Assembly (NCBI GenBank): GCA_902806325.1
Contig: CADCWE010000253.1
Coordinates: 1-51,078 of the forward strand
Direction: 5' to 3'
DNA from: an uncultured Thermomicrobiales bacterium
Lineage (GTDB): Bacteria > Chloroflexota > Chloroflexia > Thermomicrobiales > UBA6265
Length of the DNA stretch: 51,078 nucleotides
Shown: piece by piece, positions 38,300 through 46,974 of the stretch
How the letters are laid out: each line of letters starts with the position of its first letter
Numbering within the stretch: position 1 is the first letter of the stretch
Made by a program: the position numbers and the translations under genes
Notes under the pieces: model-generated
Databases searched by the model: none
The model's input: the letters and a program-made list of their open reading frames with translations, nothing else
Told to the model about the DNA's origin: nothing

Positions 38300-39922
38300 T
38301 CACTGGCAGACCCACTCCGCCCGCCGCCCGACCGACCACATCCAAGCCGCCGCGTTCGCGCTCGCCCACGGGTCGAACAGGCTGTACTCGGCATAAGGCG
38401 TACTCGCCCAGGTGGTGGCGACGAACTGCATCAGGCCGTAGGACCCGGCGTTGTTGACCGCGTTCGGGTCCATCCGGGACTCGCAGGCGGCCACCCGCAG
38501 CATGTCCGCCGCCGGTTGCCGGTACTCCTTCGCCGCCTCGCGGATCAGCTTCTCCATCTCCGCGACGGTCCAGGCCCGGGCCACCGGGTAGGCCGGCAAG
38601 GACAGCGCCCCGATCGGGACCCAGCCGAGACCGGAACCGTAGTTGACGTAGTAGAACCCGCCGGCGTCGATTCCGGTCAGCAACACCGCCGCGCCGTTGG
38701 TCAACCGCGCGACAGCCGGTTCGGCCGGGTTCGCCGCCGCCCGGATCTCGGTCACGCCGTTGGCGATCGCGATCCCGGACCCCGGCGCCAGCAACCCGCC
38801 GCCGTTCGCCCCCGGCACCCCGATCCGGTCCGGCGTGCCGACCACCTCGATCGCCGCCACCGTCGGTCGCCCGACCCAGCCCTTGAAGACCAGGTTGAGC
38901 TCCCCGTCCGTGACCTCGATCTCTAACTCCTCCACCAGCGCGGTGCCGACGCCGGCTTCCTCGAAGATGTCGATCTGCTTCAGTTCCGCCTCGCCCCGCT
39001 CGGCGTTGACGTCGAAGACGCGGGCGCTGGCGCGGTCAAACTCCAACTCCGCGAGGTGGACCCGAACGGTATACGTGTCCGGCTTCGGTACCGCGATGTC
39101 GTAGCGGAAGGGGCCTCGTCGCGCGCGTCGTTGGGAGAGGTACAACTCGTCCTCGGCCGTGCCCAGCACGTCGTACCTGGGTGTCGCGGTCTGTGCCCGA
39201 CCGGCGACAAAGTCGGCGTCGGCGGTCCAGCCGTCGACCGCGATCCCATCGCGCCGACCGGCGTCGATCTTCGCCACCAGCACCGGCACCTCGACCGAGA
39301 CCAAGCCGTCGCCGGGAGCGGCGACCGCGACGCCCGACACCAGCGGCGCCAGGGTCGGCGTTGGGATCAACGTTGGGATCGGCGTCGGGGGCGGCGTGAA
39401 CGCCGGCGTGGGCGAGGGTTCGACGGCCGGGACAGTCGGCGGTGCCGTTGCCAGCGATGGAATCGCCGTCGCGCTCGGTCCGATGGTCGGTTCCGGGGTC
39501 GCGGTCGGCACCGGGGCGCAGGCGTCGCCGATCCCGTCGCCGTCGCCGTCCGCCTGGTCGGCGTTGGCCGCCAGCGGGCAGTTGTCGACGACATCGGGAA
39601 CACCGTCTCCGTCGCTGTCCGGACCGGCGGGCGTCGGGTCGCAGCGATCACCCATCCCGTCGACGTCGGCGTCCAATTGATCGGGGTTTGGCAACACCAG
39701 GCAGTTGTCGACCGCATCGGCGACGCCGTCCAGGTCGGCATCGGCGGGCGGAGCGGCGATCGTGGCTTGCACCTCCGAGACCGCCGTCTCGACCGCTTGA
39801 CCGGCGCCGGACAACGGACCACCGGCGACCACCGCCAGCATGACCATCGCGACCAGCGCCAGCGCCCCCAGCGGTCGCCAAAATGCCCGCTCGCGCCGCA
39901 CGGTCGCCGCGTCGTGTTCCAT
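38300..39922 (-). CDS. Secreted TSP3-malectin-SH3 lytic transglycosylase
   Basis: A 540-residue envelope protein. Residues 17-35 are a signal or anchor helix. Two thrombospondin type-3 calcium repeats follow (60-95 and 101-136; DADLDGVADAVDNC, DSDGDGVPDVVDNC). A Pro/Thr linker (137-195), a malectin-like beta domain (about 214-361, KIDAGRRDG to VVGTPD), an SH3-like wall-binding domain (385-440) and a C-terminal SLT domain (452-540) complete it. The SLT domain has catalytic Glu481 in AACESRMDPNAV and GSYGLMQF. It likely cleaves peptidoglycan outside the membrane. The ATG at 39922 follows an Arg-rich non-coding extension. It heads toward the end of a three-gene wall cluster. Domain calls are by pattern; malectin is the least certain. 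Confidence 0.85.
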   Translation of the reverse strand: MEHDAATVRRERAFWRPLGALALVAMVMLAVVAGGPLSGAGQAVETAVSEVQATIAAPPADADLDGVADAVDNCLVLPNPDQLDADVDGMGDRCDPTPAGPDSDGDGVPDVVDNCPLAANADQADGDGDGIGDACAPVPTATPEPTIGPSATAIPSLATAPPTVPAVEPSPTPAFTPPPTPIPTLIPTPTLAPLVSGVAVAAPGDGLVSVEVPVLVAKIDAGRRDGIAVDGWTADADFVAGRAQTATPRYDVLGTAEDELYLSQRRARRGPFRYDIAVPKPDTYTVRVHLAELEFDRASARVFDVNAERGEAELKQIDIFEEAGVGTALVEELEIEVTDGELNLVFKGWVGRPTVAAIEVVGTPDRIGVPGANGGGLLAPGSGIAIANGVTEIRAAANPAEPAVARLTNGAAVLLTGIDAGGFYYVNYGSGLGWVPIGALSLPAYPVARAWTVAEMEKLIREAAKEYRQPAADMLRVAACESRMDPNAVNNAGSYGLMQFVATTWASTPYAEYSLFDPWASANAAAWMWSVGRRAEWVCQ

Positions 39923-39989
39923 CGGGGCCTCCCGCCAGTAGATTCGACGCCCGCCACACCCGGCCGAGCCACGGCGGCGATGAACGCGC

Positions 39990-40059
39990 CAACCGGGAAA
40001 GATTGTCGTCCCCGGTTGATGGTTTCCCTGCAGGAGCCACCGGCGCGTCGGCCGGTGGC
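39990..40059 (-). promoter_or_regulatory. Structured leader upstream of the transglycosylase gene
   Basis: Two perfect hairpins lie in the 5' region: GCCACCGGC/GCCGGTGGC (40036-40044 with 40051-40059) and CAACCGGG/CCCGGTTG (39990-39997 with 40011-40018). I could not match them to a known riboswitch class. They may control this wall-hydrolase gene. The further stretch to 40451 (about 390 nt) holds no gene I can support. Confidence 0.35.
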
Positions 40060-40451
40060 GCTTGGGTCTCGGTGCTGCTCGAACCCATGATACGGGTCTC
40101 ACGGGAGGACGGGTACTGTACGGTCGGGTGACTTAAGACCCGCCGATTGGCGCTCACCACGTGGAAGGATCGCGCCGCGCTCCCGTCGCCGGAGCGAATA
40201 CGTGCAAACCCGATCGCGATCGGTCTTGGTTCTGCTCGCGACGGCGCTCAAACGTCGGGGGCGATCTCGGAGAGCCGACCCAACGACGGTGGGTGGTGCG
40301 CGTCGACACCGCGTCGTCCCGATTGGAGTCGACTACCGATTCGTCGGGGTGGATCTTCCTGGCCACTCCCTACGGACGCGCCGTGCCTTGAACAGAACCA
40401 TCCCTCACCTCACGACGCCGATCGCCCGTCCGATCATCCCGGCGCCGCCCA

Positions 40452-41078
40452 CTACCCCGGCCAGACCGCCAGCCCCATCCCGTCCATCGCGTACCACATC
40501 CAGAGGAACGTTCCCCAATCGTAGAAGGTGTAGCTGCCGTTGGCGGGATCGGAAAGGTAGACCCCGTCGGCGTCGTAGCCGTAGGCCACCATCACGTGGT
40601 AGCCGGGCACCAGCTTGTAGGTGGCGCCGAACTCGTCGGTCTCGTACCAGCCGGTATCGCCCCAGAGGCCCAGCCAGACCAGCGTCGGCACGCCGAAGTC
40701 GAGACGATCCGTCAGCGTGCCGGACCCGCCGTAGAGCACCTCGCCGGAGAAGCCGAAGTCCGGTAGCGCCCGGGCCAGGGCTTCGGGGTAGACGCCGTAG
40801 TCCCAGGTGTTGCCCCACCAGCCATTGATGTCGCCCCGGAATCCGATGTGGGGGTTCGAGTCGTAGCCCACGCTGGCCTCAAAGGACCATTCGTCGACCC
40901 AACCGCCGTAGGCGCCGGTGGCGATGGTCAGCGCGGCGAACTCGCAGCTCAGGTTGCGTTGCTGGACGTAGGTCGGGACCCACATCCCTTCGGCCGCGGC
41001 CGATCGTGTTTGCCCGACGAGACTCCCGCCGAACACCGCCAGCGCGATCGTCAGCGCCGCCACCAACCGCCGCGTCAT
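40452..41078 (-). CDS. Secreted C39-like cysteine peptidase-fold protein
   Basis: A 208-residue protein. Residues 1-29 form a signal peptide (LVAALTIALAVFGGSL, then SAAAEG). The papain-like C39 domain has Cys45 in QQRNLSCEFAALTIAT, His161 in PGYHVMVAYGYD and Asp177/Asn180 in YLSDPANGSYTFYDW, so the active residues are in place. The family occurs as stand-alone secreted proteins of unknown substrate, often beside wall enzymes as here. It lies 81 nt from the L,D-transpeptidase gene on the same strand. Confidence 0.8.
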   Translation of the reverse strand: MTRRLVAALTIALAVFGGSLVGQTRSAAAEGMWVPTYVQQRNLSCEFAALTIATGAYGGWVDEWSFEASVGYDSNPHIGFRGDINGWWGNTWDYGVYPEALARALPDFGFSGEVLYGGSGTLTDRLDFGVPTLVWLGLWGDTGWYETDEFGATYKLVPGYHVMVAYGYDADGVYLSDPANGSYTFYDWGTFLWMWYAMDGMGLAVWPG

Positions 41079-41159
41079 CCCGTGCCCCCTTGTCGTCGTC
41101 CCGCGCCCCGCCGGCGACCCCTCGCCGGTGCCCCAAACCCGTCGCTCGTCCGTTCCCGG

Positions 41160-42329
41160 TTACGGCACGATCAGCACCGGCATCCCGATCGGCGACCAGC
41201 CGTAGAGCCAGGCCGAGACGTCGAGCGGCAGATTGATGCAGCCGTGGCTCATCCGTTGGCCGAAGTTGTCGTGCCAGTAGGCGCCGTGGATGGCGTGGCC
41301 GCGATCGGTGAAGTACATCACGTCCGGCACGCTGGGCACGTCGTAGGACTCGCCGCCGAGGACGCCGGCCATGTCCTGCACCGGCACCTTGGTGTTGACG
41401 AAGAACAGGCCAGGGGGGGTCTCGAAGCGGTCCTTGCCGGTGGAGACGTAGGTGCTCTCGACGATCCGCGTCCCCTCGTAGGCCCACATCGCCTGCTCGC
41501 TCAGGGAGACGACCATCGAGCGCCCGACGGCGACCGGCGGCAGCGGCGCCTCCGACGGCTCCGGGACCGCGATCGGCGGCACGAACAACGCATCCGAGAA
41601 GGCCGGGACGTCGCCCTGCGGCACCGGGTCGCGGTCGAGCGCGTAGCGCTGGGCCAAGAGTTCGCCGACCGGCGTCATCCGCACGGCCTCGCCATCGCGC
41701 CAGGTCAGTTGGCCGCGCTCGAACGTCTGGTAGCTGATCCCGGCCAGCACGTACTCCTCGGTCAGCGGGTTACCCAGATACGCGGCCTCGCCGGACCCTT
41801 CCCAAAACTGCCGGAAGCCGCCCCAGACCCCGTGCCCCGTCTCGGGCACGAATCGGTACGACGGCTCCGCTTCGACCAGCAGCTCGGCCTTGCGGGGCGA
41901 AATCGTCGCCCAGGCGCGCTCAACCGCGATCGCGTCGCGCGCGGCTTCCCGCGCCGCCCGGTCCTGCACCGCGTTCATCCGGCGCGGCACGACCGGGGGC
42001 CGCAGCTCCGTCCCGATCGACCCGAGCGTGACGAAATTGCCGTTGGCGTCGCCCTGCGGCCAGTACTCGAACCGGGCATAACCGTAGTATTGGACGATCC
42101 GCCCGTCGTCAAGTTCGATCTCCGGCGTGATCGGGTAGCCGTAGGACCAGGCGCCGCCGTTGCCGTACCAGAGGTCGAGGAACAGGCGATCGATGGTTTG
42201 CCCCGTCTCGGGGATGTAGACCGTGCGCGGCGGCGACCAATCGGGGTCGATCGGGCGCGCCAGCGCGCCCGCAACCGGACCGGCGGACGCCATCAGGACC
42301 ACGCAGACAACGAGCAGACGGCGGAGCAT
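41160..42329 (-). CDS. Secreted L,D-transpeptidase (YkuD) with two PETG-type repeats
   Basis: A 389-residue protein. Residues 1-24 are a signal peptide. Two copies of a domain common in secreted Chloroflexota proteins follow: YIPETGQTIDRLFLDLWYGN (38-57) to FEYWPQG, and FVPETGHGVWGGFRQFWEGS (160-179) to FERGQLTW. The YkuD domain (about 270-389) has His348 in AIHGAYWHD and the catalytic MSHGCINLP with His362 and Cys364. It makes 3-3 crosslinks in peptidoglycan or anchors proteins. The ATG at 42329 has GGAGGG 5 nt upstream. It begins the wall cluster. Confidence 0.9.
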   Translation of the reverse strand: MLRRLLVVCVVLMASAGPVAGALARPIDPDWSPPRTVYIPETGQTIDRLFLDLWYGNGGAWSYGYPITPEIELDDGRIVQYYGYARFEYWPQGDANGNFVTLGSIGTELRPPVVPRRMNAVQDRAAREAARDAIAVERAWATISPRKAELLVEAEPSYRFVPETGHGVWGGFRQFWEGSGEAAYLGNPLTEEYVLAGISYQTFERGQLTWRDGEAVRMTPVGELLAQRYALDRDPVPQGDVPAFSDALFVPPIAVPEPSEAPLPPVAVGRSMVVSLSEQAMWAYEGTRIVESTYVSTGKDRFETPPGLFFVNTKVPVQDMAGVLGGESYDVPSVPDVMYFTDRGHAIHGAYWHDNFGQRMSHGCINLPLDVSAWLYGWSPIGMPVLIVP

Positions 42330-42409
42330 ACGGTCCCTCCAGGCAGTCCCGGCCGGCGTCCGGACGGCGAGGCTCGGTATCACCGGACCGGCCACGGCAC
42401 CCGGTCGCT

Positions 42410-42438
42410 AGGATAACGGTCGCGTCCTTGCGGCGCAA
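42410..42438 (-). promoter_or_regulatory. Promoter of the L,D-transpeptidase gene
   Basis: On the minus strand TTGCGC (42433-42438) and TATCCT (42410-42415) are 17 nt apart, giving a start near 42403 and a 74-nt leader. Confidence 0.5.
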
Positions 42439-42729
42439 CCGCCTTCGGTTTCGCCGTCGCCGGGCGTCGGTAGGCGACGTTTTCCGCATATCGGTGACGT
42501 GTTGTCACACGGTTAACGCGGTCGCCGTTCCGTCCATCGTTGCCTCCGGCCAAACGGCGCGCTGCACCACCTCCAACGCAGGAACGCCGCCAACCGTTCC
42601 GCTTCGCGCTCCGGGTCCGCGCCCGGTGCAACCGTTGCGCTACCGCCGCGTCCCCATGAGCGGGACGGGCGAGCCGAGGAAGCGCGATGGCTGGTGCCAC
42701 GACGATGGCGCCGCGGCGGGATTGGTCGA

Positions 42730-43146
42730 TACGAGCGCTACAACATCGTCGGGATCATGCCGGACCAGGACACCTCGGTCGAGGCGACCGAGGTGTCCAC
42801 ATGGGAGCGCGTGCCGGAGGTCAATCCGCAACGCACCGATCGCTGCGCCAACCACGGCATCCCGGCGCTGCGGTCGGCGGGGAGCGGCGCGATCGTCGGC
42901 ACCGCCTCGTTCGTGGCCCTGGTCGGCGGCGTCGTGCCCCCAGACCGATCCCGACCCCGCCGATTGAAATGCTGTTCGCCGGCGATGCGGCGTGGCAGAA
43001 GCGCCCGAACCGGATCCCGCCGGGCCAGTTCGGCCGCGCCGAGGACGTGGCCTGGGCCGGGATCTACCCCGCTTCCGAGGAGTCGGCCTGGACCACCGGC
43101 ACCGCGCTCGTGGTCGACGGCGGGGTCACGGTCGATGATGGCTCAC
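42730..43146 (+). pseudogene. Short-chain dehydrogenase remnant lacking the Tyr-x3-Lys segment
   Basis: Two frames together give a degraded SDR. The first (about 42730-42950) reads YNIVGIMPDQDTSVEATEVS, where NNAG is expected near the start, then AGSGAIVGTASFVALVGG, the strand with the catalytic Ser. The second (about 42955-43146) reads PTPPIEMLFAG, RIPPGQFGRAEDVAWAGIYP and WTTGTALVVDGGVTVDDG. About 45 residues with Y-x3-K are gone and the frame shifts. The Rossmann N-terminus is also missing. The gene is dead. It lies in an otherwise empty stretch from 42440 to 43188. Confidence 0.75.
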
Positions 43147-43188
43147 GGTGGCGACCGGCCACCCGTTGGGGATCGCCGCCGACCGGCG

Positions 43189-46092
43189 TTAGACCACCGC
43201 CCGCGACACGGTCGGCGCGACGGAGCCATCCGAGCCTATCGCGGTCGGTCCTTCGTCCGCCGCGACCGCCCGCCGGGGTAGCTCGACGACGAACGACGCG
43301 CCGCCGCCCGGTGCATCCTCGACCCGCAGGGCGCCGCCGTGGGACTGCACGATGCGCTGGCTGACGTAGAGACCCAACCCCAACCCTTCGGTCCGAGGAC
43401 CATCGTGGGCGGTGCCGCCGTTGCCGCTCGGCGCCCGGTAGTACCGCTCGAAGAGGCGGGCCTTCACCGCGTCGGCGACGCCTTCCCCCTGATCGATCAC
43501 CACGATGTGCAACCATCCCCGGTCGGTCTCGCGCAACACCACGCGGACCATGCCGCCGGGCGTGTACTTGGCAGCGTTGGACAGCAGGTTCGTCAGCACC
43601 TGATCGATCCGCACCCCGTCCCAGACCACCGCCGACGATTCCGGTACCTCGGCCACGAACGCATGGCGCTTGGACAACCCGGCCGCGTTCGCCACCGCGC
43701 GGCGCACCAGGTCGGCCGCGTCGATCGGGGCGAAGGCCAAATCCAGCCGCCCGAGGTCCACCCGCGACACGTCCAGCAACCGCCCGACCAATTCCCCCAT
43801 CCGGTCGGTCTGGGCGATCACGGCGTCGAGCCGGGCCAGTTCCTCGTCCCGCCCCGGGTCGCCGACCCGCCGGATCCGCCGCGCCAGCAATTGGAGGTTA
43901 CCGCGCAGGGAGGTCAGGGGATTGCGCAGCTCGTGGGCGACGATCGAGAGGAACTCGTCCTTGGCGCGGTCCAAGGCCCGCAACTGGGCCACGTCTTGGA
44001 GGACACCAACCGCGCCGGTGATCCGCCCCCCGGCGTCCACCAGGGGCGCGTGGGTGCCCAGCACCGTCACCGAGTCCCCGTCCGGCCGGGTCACGATCAA
44101 CGGTTCGCCGAACCGGGTCTCGCCCGTCCGCAGCGTCCGCTCCAGCGGCGTTTCGCCGGGGGGGAACAGGTCGCCGTCCGCCGAGCGAACCGCCAAATCC
44201 CCGGCCAGGACGCCGTCGTCGAGCCGCGACCCGCCCCACAGCTCCTCCGCCACGCGGTTGGCGAGGACCACCTGACCGTGCGGCGCCTCGGCGATCAAGA
44301 CGCCCTGCGGCAATTGATCGACCACCGCCCGCAACCGGTTGTGGTCCGCCTCGGATGCCGCGACCAGCCGGGCCTTGTCGATCGCCGCCGCGCACTGCCC
44401 GCCGATGGTCGCCGCGAAGTCCAGATCCTCCGCAGTCGGTCGCGCCGCCGAGGGGGCGCGGTTGACGTAGGCGACGCCGATCAGGTCGCGCCCGACTATC
44501 AGGGGCACGATCAAGGCGGACCGGAACCGGTAGCGGTCGAAAAAATCCCGCTCCGACGCCGAAGCCTCGTCGTAGGTGTAGTAGATCGGCGCCCGGCGAG
44601 CGAACGCCATCATCGTGGTCGGCACGATCAGCGGGTCCAGCTCCAACCCGACGATGCCCTGCTCGTCGAACCCGTGGTCCACCTGACCGATCATCCGGCC
44701 ATCGGCCTCGCGGAAGAAGATCGCCCCAGAGGTACCGCCCAACAGATCCACCATCCGCGTCATCGCGATGTCGAGGGTGGTCGGCAAGTCGCTGCCGACG
44801 TTGACGGCGAGCGCGATGTCTGCGACCGCCGCCAACCGCCCCGCCCGCTCGTGGCCGGTGATCGCCACGGCGTGTTCGCCGGACACGTCGCGCGCCACCG
44901 CGACGGCCCCCAGCACGGTCTCGCCATCGCGGAGTTGGCGGGCGTTGACGCTGATCACGCGCTCGACGCCGTCGCGAACGCGGCGGACGCGGTAGACGTC
45001 GTTGTGGATCCGTTCCCCGGCCAAGGCCCGCAACAGCGGCATCCGATCGGCCGGGATCGGCCGCCCATCGAGCGTCGTCCGCTCGAGGAATTCGGCCATC
45101 GCCGCCACCGGCGTCCCGGCCGGAACATCGTCTTCCCCGACGCCCATCAGGGCCCGGTCGGCGGCGTTGGTCAAGGTGAGCCGGCCCGCGGCGTCGCAGG
45201 CGCAGACCGCCTCGCCAAGGTCTTCCAAGACCGCCGTCAGCAATTCCAAGCGTTGGCTCTCGACGGAGCGCAGCCGCGCCTGCTCCAGCGCCAACGCGGC
45301 CTGGTTGGCCAGCACCTGGGCCAGATCGAGCTGGGCTTGGGAAAGGCGAAAGTCGTCGCCCGCGCAATCGCAGAACACCAGCCCCAGCAGCCGCCCGCCG
45401 ACCCGCAGCGGCGCCCCGAACAGCGAGACCACCGGCGGCGACGACGCTGGCACCGGCACGTCCAGCGCCGCGATGTCGTCGATCACGAACGCCGCCGGGC
45501 GGTCCATCACCTGGCGGAAAAACGGCGCCTCGGCCAGCGGCACGACGTCGGGCAACACACTCAACGGGCGCCCGAACGACGCCAGGCGCCGGATCTCGGT
45601 CCCGTTTTCCTCCAGCGCCCAGATCACGACCCGCCGGAAGTCGAGCGCGCTCGCCAGCCGGTCGCTGAGCAGATCGAGGAAATCGTCCAGGGGTCGGTTC
45701 GCCGCCGCGCTGTGGAGCACCTCGTAGATCGTCGACAACCGCCGCGCCAGGTCGACCCGCTCGCCCGATGCCAAATCCAGCAGCGCCGGCGTCGCGCCCG
45801 GGTTCGGTTCCCGGCGCCGGTACTTGCGCGGGGCGCGTTCCCGCATCGGCCGCCAGTCCCGCAGGTCCTCGGCCGAGACCAGCGCCATCCGGCCCAGCCG
45901 CTGCACCGGCAGCTTGCCCTTGCGGACCGCCCGGGAGACGGTGTGGTAGGACACGCCTTTCAAGCGCGCCGCTTCGGCCATGGTGTAGACATCGCCGGAA
46001 ACGGCAGGTGTGGCTCCGTCGGGTTCGGCGACGGCGTCACCTCGACCGCTGGGCTCGGGTGTCGGATCGGACGATTTGGACATGGCACCCAC
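43189..46092 (-). CDS. Histidine kinase with N-terminal excisionase-type DNA-binding domain
   Basis: A 967-residue protein. Residues 35-83 are a MerR/excisionase-like winged helix (YTMAEAARLKGVSYHTVSRA, then the VSAEDLRDW end). Then come GAF (about 118-275), PAS (285-405), GAF (420-575) and PAS (585-700). HisKA has the phospho-acceptor His720 in FLSIVAHELRNPLTSL, and HATPase_c has LTNLLSNAAKYTPGG, VIDQGEGV and GLGLGLYVSQRIVQSHGG. No transmembrane helix is seen, so it is cytosolic. The GTG at 46092 has GGAGG 7 nt upstream; an ATG three codons in is the alternative. No response regulator is adjacent. A DNA-binding kinase could sense, phosphorylate and bind DNA itself; this is inference. Confidence 0.88.
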   Translation of the reverse strand: MGAMSKSSDPTPEPSGRGDAVAEPDGATPAVSGDVYTMAEAARLKGVSYHTVSRAVRKGKLPVQRLGRMALVSAEDLRDWRPMRERAPRKYRRREPNPGATPALLDLASGERVDLARRLSTIYEVLHSAAANRPLDDFLDLLSDRLASALDFRRVVIWALEENGTEIRRLASFGRPLSVLPDVVPLAEAPFFRQVMDRPAAFVIDDIAALDVPVPASSPPVVSLFGAPLRVGGRLLGLVFCDCAGDDFRLSQAQLDLAQVLANQAALALEQARLRSVESQRLELLTAVLEDLGEAVCACDAAGRLTLTNAADRALMGVGEDDVPAGTPVAAMAEFLERTTLDGRPIPADRMPLLRALAGERIHNDVYRVRRVRDGVERVISVNARQLRDGETVLGAVAVARDVSGEHAVAITGHERAGRLAAVADIALAVNVGSDLPTTLDIAMTRMVDLLGGTSGAIFFREADGRMIGQVDHGFDEQGIVGLELDPLIVPTTMMAFARRAPIYYTYDEASASERDFFDRYRFRSALIVPLIVGRDLIGVAYVNRAPSAARPTAEDLDFAATIGGQCAAAIDKARLVAASEADHNRLRAVVDQLPQGVLIAEAPHGQVVLANRVAEELWGGSRLDDGVLAGDLAVRSADGDLFPPGETPLERTLRTGETRFGEPLIVTRPDGDSVTVLGTHAPLVDAGGRITGAVGVLQDVAQLRALDRAKDEFLSIVAHELRNPLTSLRGNLQLLARRIRRVGDPGRDEELARLDAVIAQTDRMGELVGRLLDVSRVDLGRLDLAFAPIDAADLVRRAVANAAGLSKRHAFVAEVPESSAVVWDGVRIDQVLTNLLSNAAKYTPGGMVRVVLRETDRGWLHIVVIDQGEGVADAVKARLFERYYRAPSGNGGTAHDGPRTEGLGLGLYVSQRIVQSHGGALRVEDAPGGGASFVVELPRRAVAADEGPTAIGSDGSVAPTVSRAVV

Positions 46093-46253
46093 CGCCTGGC
46101 CTCCGCCAAGACCGAAACGCGAATGACCGGTTCCGGCAGTCTAGCACGGGGCAGGGGCCGCCGATAGGCCCGTTTCACCGCCCCGGCCAACCGGCCTACG
46201 ATGCGTCGGTAGCAGGACGTTGGTGCGTTCTTGCGCGCGATGGGCGGACCGCC

Positions 46254-46799
46254 CTACCCGCGTCCGAACTGCTCCGTCACCGCGGCGTCCTTCGCCCGCA
46301 CCGCCGCCGCCAGGTCGGATTGGAACCGCGCCACCGCCGCCGTCAGCGCCGGGTCCCCGCTCGCCAGCACCCGCATCGCCAGCAGCCCGGCGTTGCGCGC
46401 CCCGCCGATCGCCACCGTTGCCACCGGCACCCCGGACGGCATCTGGGCGATCGCCAACAGCGCGTCCAACCCGCCGAGCGTGGTCGCCGCCACCGGCACC
46501 CCGATCACCGGCAACGTGGTCACGGCCGCCAGCACCCCCGGCAGGTGCGCCGCCCCCCCGGCCCCCGCGATCAGGACCCGCAACCCGCGCCCGGCCGCGC
46601 TTCTCGCGTAGTCCAAGGCGTCGTCCGGCGTCCGGTGGGCGGAGAGCACCCGGACCTCGCTCGCCACGCCGAACTCGGCCAGCGCCTCCGCCGCCTGCCG
46701 CATCACCGGCAAGTCGGAGTCGCTGCCCATCACGATCCCGACGATCGGCCCGCCGGCGGTGCCGTCCGGCGCGGGGGAAACCGCTTGGGTGGTGTTCAT
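46254..46799 (-). CDS. purE: N5-carboxyaminoimidazole ribonucleotide mutase, PurE class I
   Basis: A 181-residue enzyme of purine synthesis converting N5-CAIR to [18 protein letters not shown] (residues about 20-33), [14 protein letters not shown] (50-63), [15 protein letters not shown] and [11 protein letters not shown] are all conserved. The partner purK is not next to it. Its promoter places the transcript start on or near the start codon, so the mRNA may be leaderless. It is divergent from the ferrochelatase gene. Confidence 0.95.
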   Translation of the reverse strand: MNTTQAVSPAPDGTAGGPIVGIVMGSDSDLPVMRQAAEALAEFGVASEVRVLSAHRTPDDALDYARSAAGRGLRVLIAGAGGAAHLPGVLAAVTTLPVIGVPVAATTLGGLDALLAIAQMPSGVPVATVAIGGARNAGLLAMRVLASGDPALTAAVARFQSDLAAAVRAKDAAVTEQFGRG

Positions 46800-46805
46800 G
46801 GTCGT

Positions 46806-46811
46806 ATTTTA
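46806..46811 (-). promoter_or_regulatory. -10 element of purE (probable leaderless start)
   Basis: TAAAAT on the minus strand ends 6 nt before the purE ATG (46797-46799), and no Shine-Dalgarno precedes the ATG. No good -35 is seen at 16-18 nt. The transcript would begin on or next to the start codon. Confidence 0.5.
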
Positions 46812-46974
46812 GCAAGGTTCCCCATTCGCTCGCCATGCCGCGCGGCCGATCCGCGATCCGGAATCCCGGCCAACCGCGAGACCGGTTGGACGCGCGCGCC
46901 ACGGTAACCCCGCCGTCGCGTGGCACAATTGGGGGACGACCGCCGCGCCGTCACGCTACCCCGGAGTTCCCCCG

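Noticed and set aside
39990-40059. c-di-GMP (GEMM) or c-di-AMP (ydaO) riboswitch before the transglycosylase gene
   Set aside because: Only short pieces (GGGAAACC, GGGGACG) look similar; the required stems and conserved cores are not found.
40161-40391. 76-codon plus-strand ORF between the wall genes
   Set aside because: Amino-acid make-up is that of a shadow frame, with no ribosome site or motif; nothing else supported in the gap.
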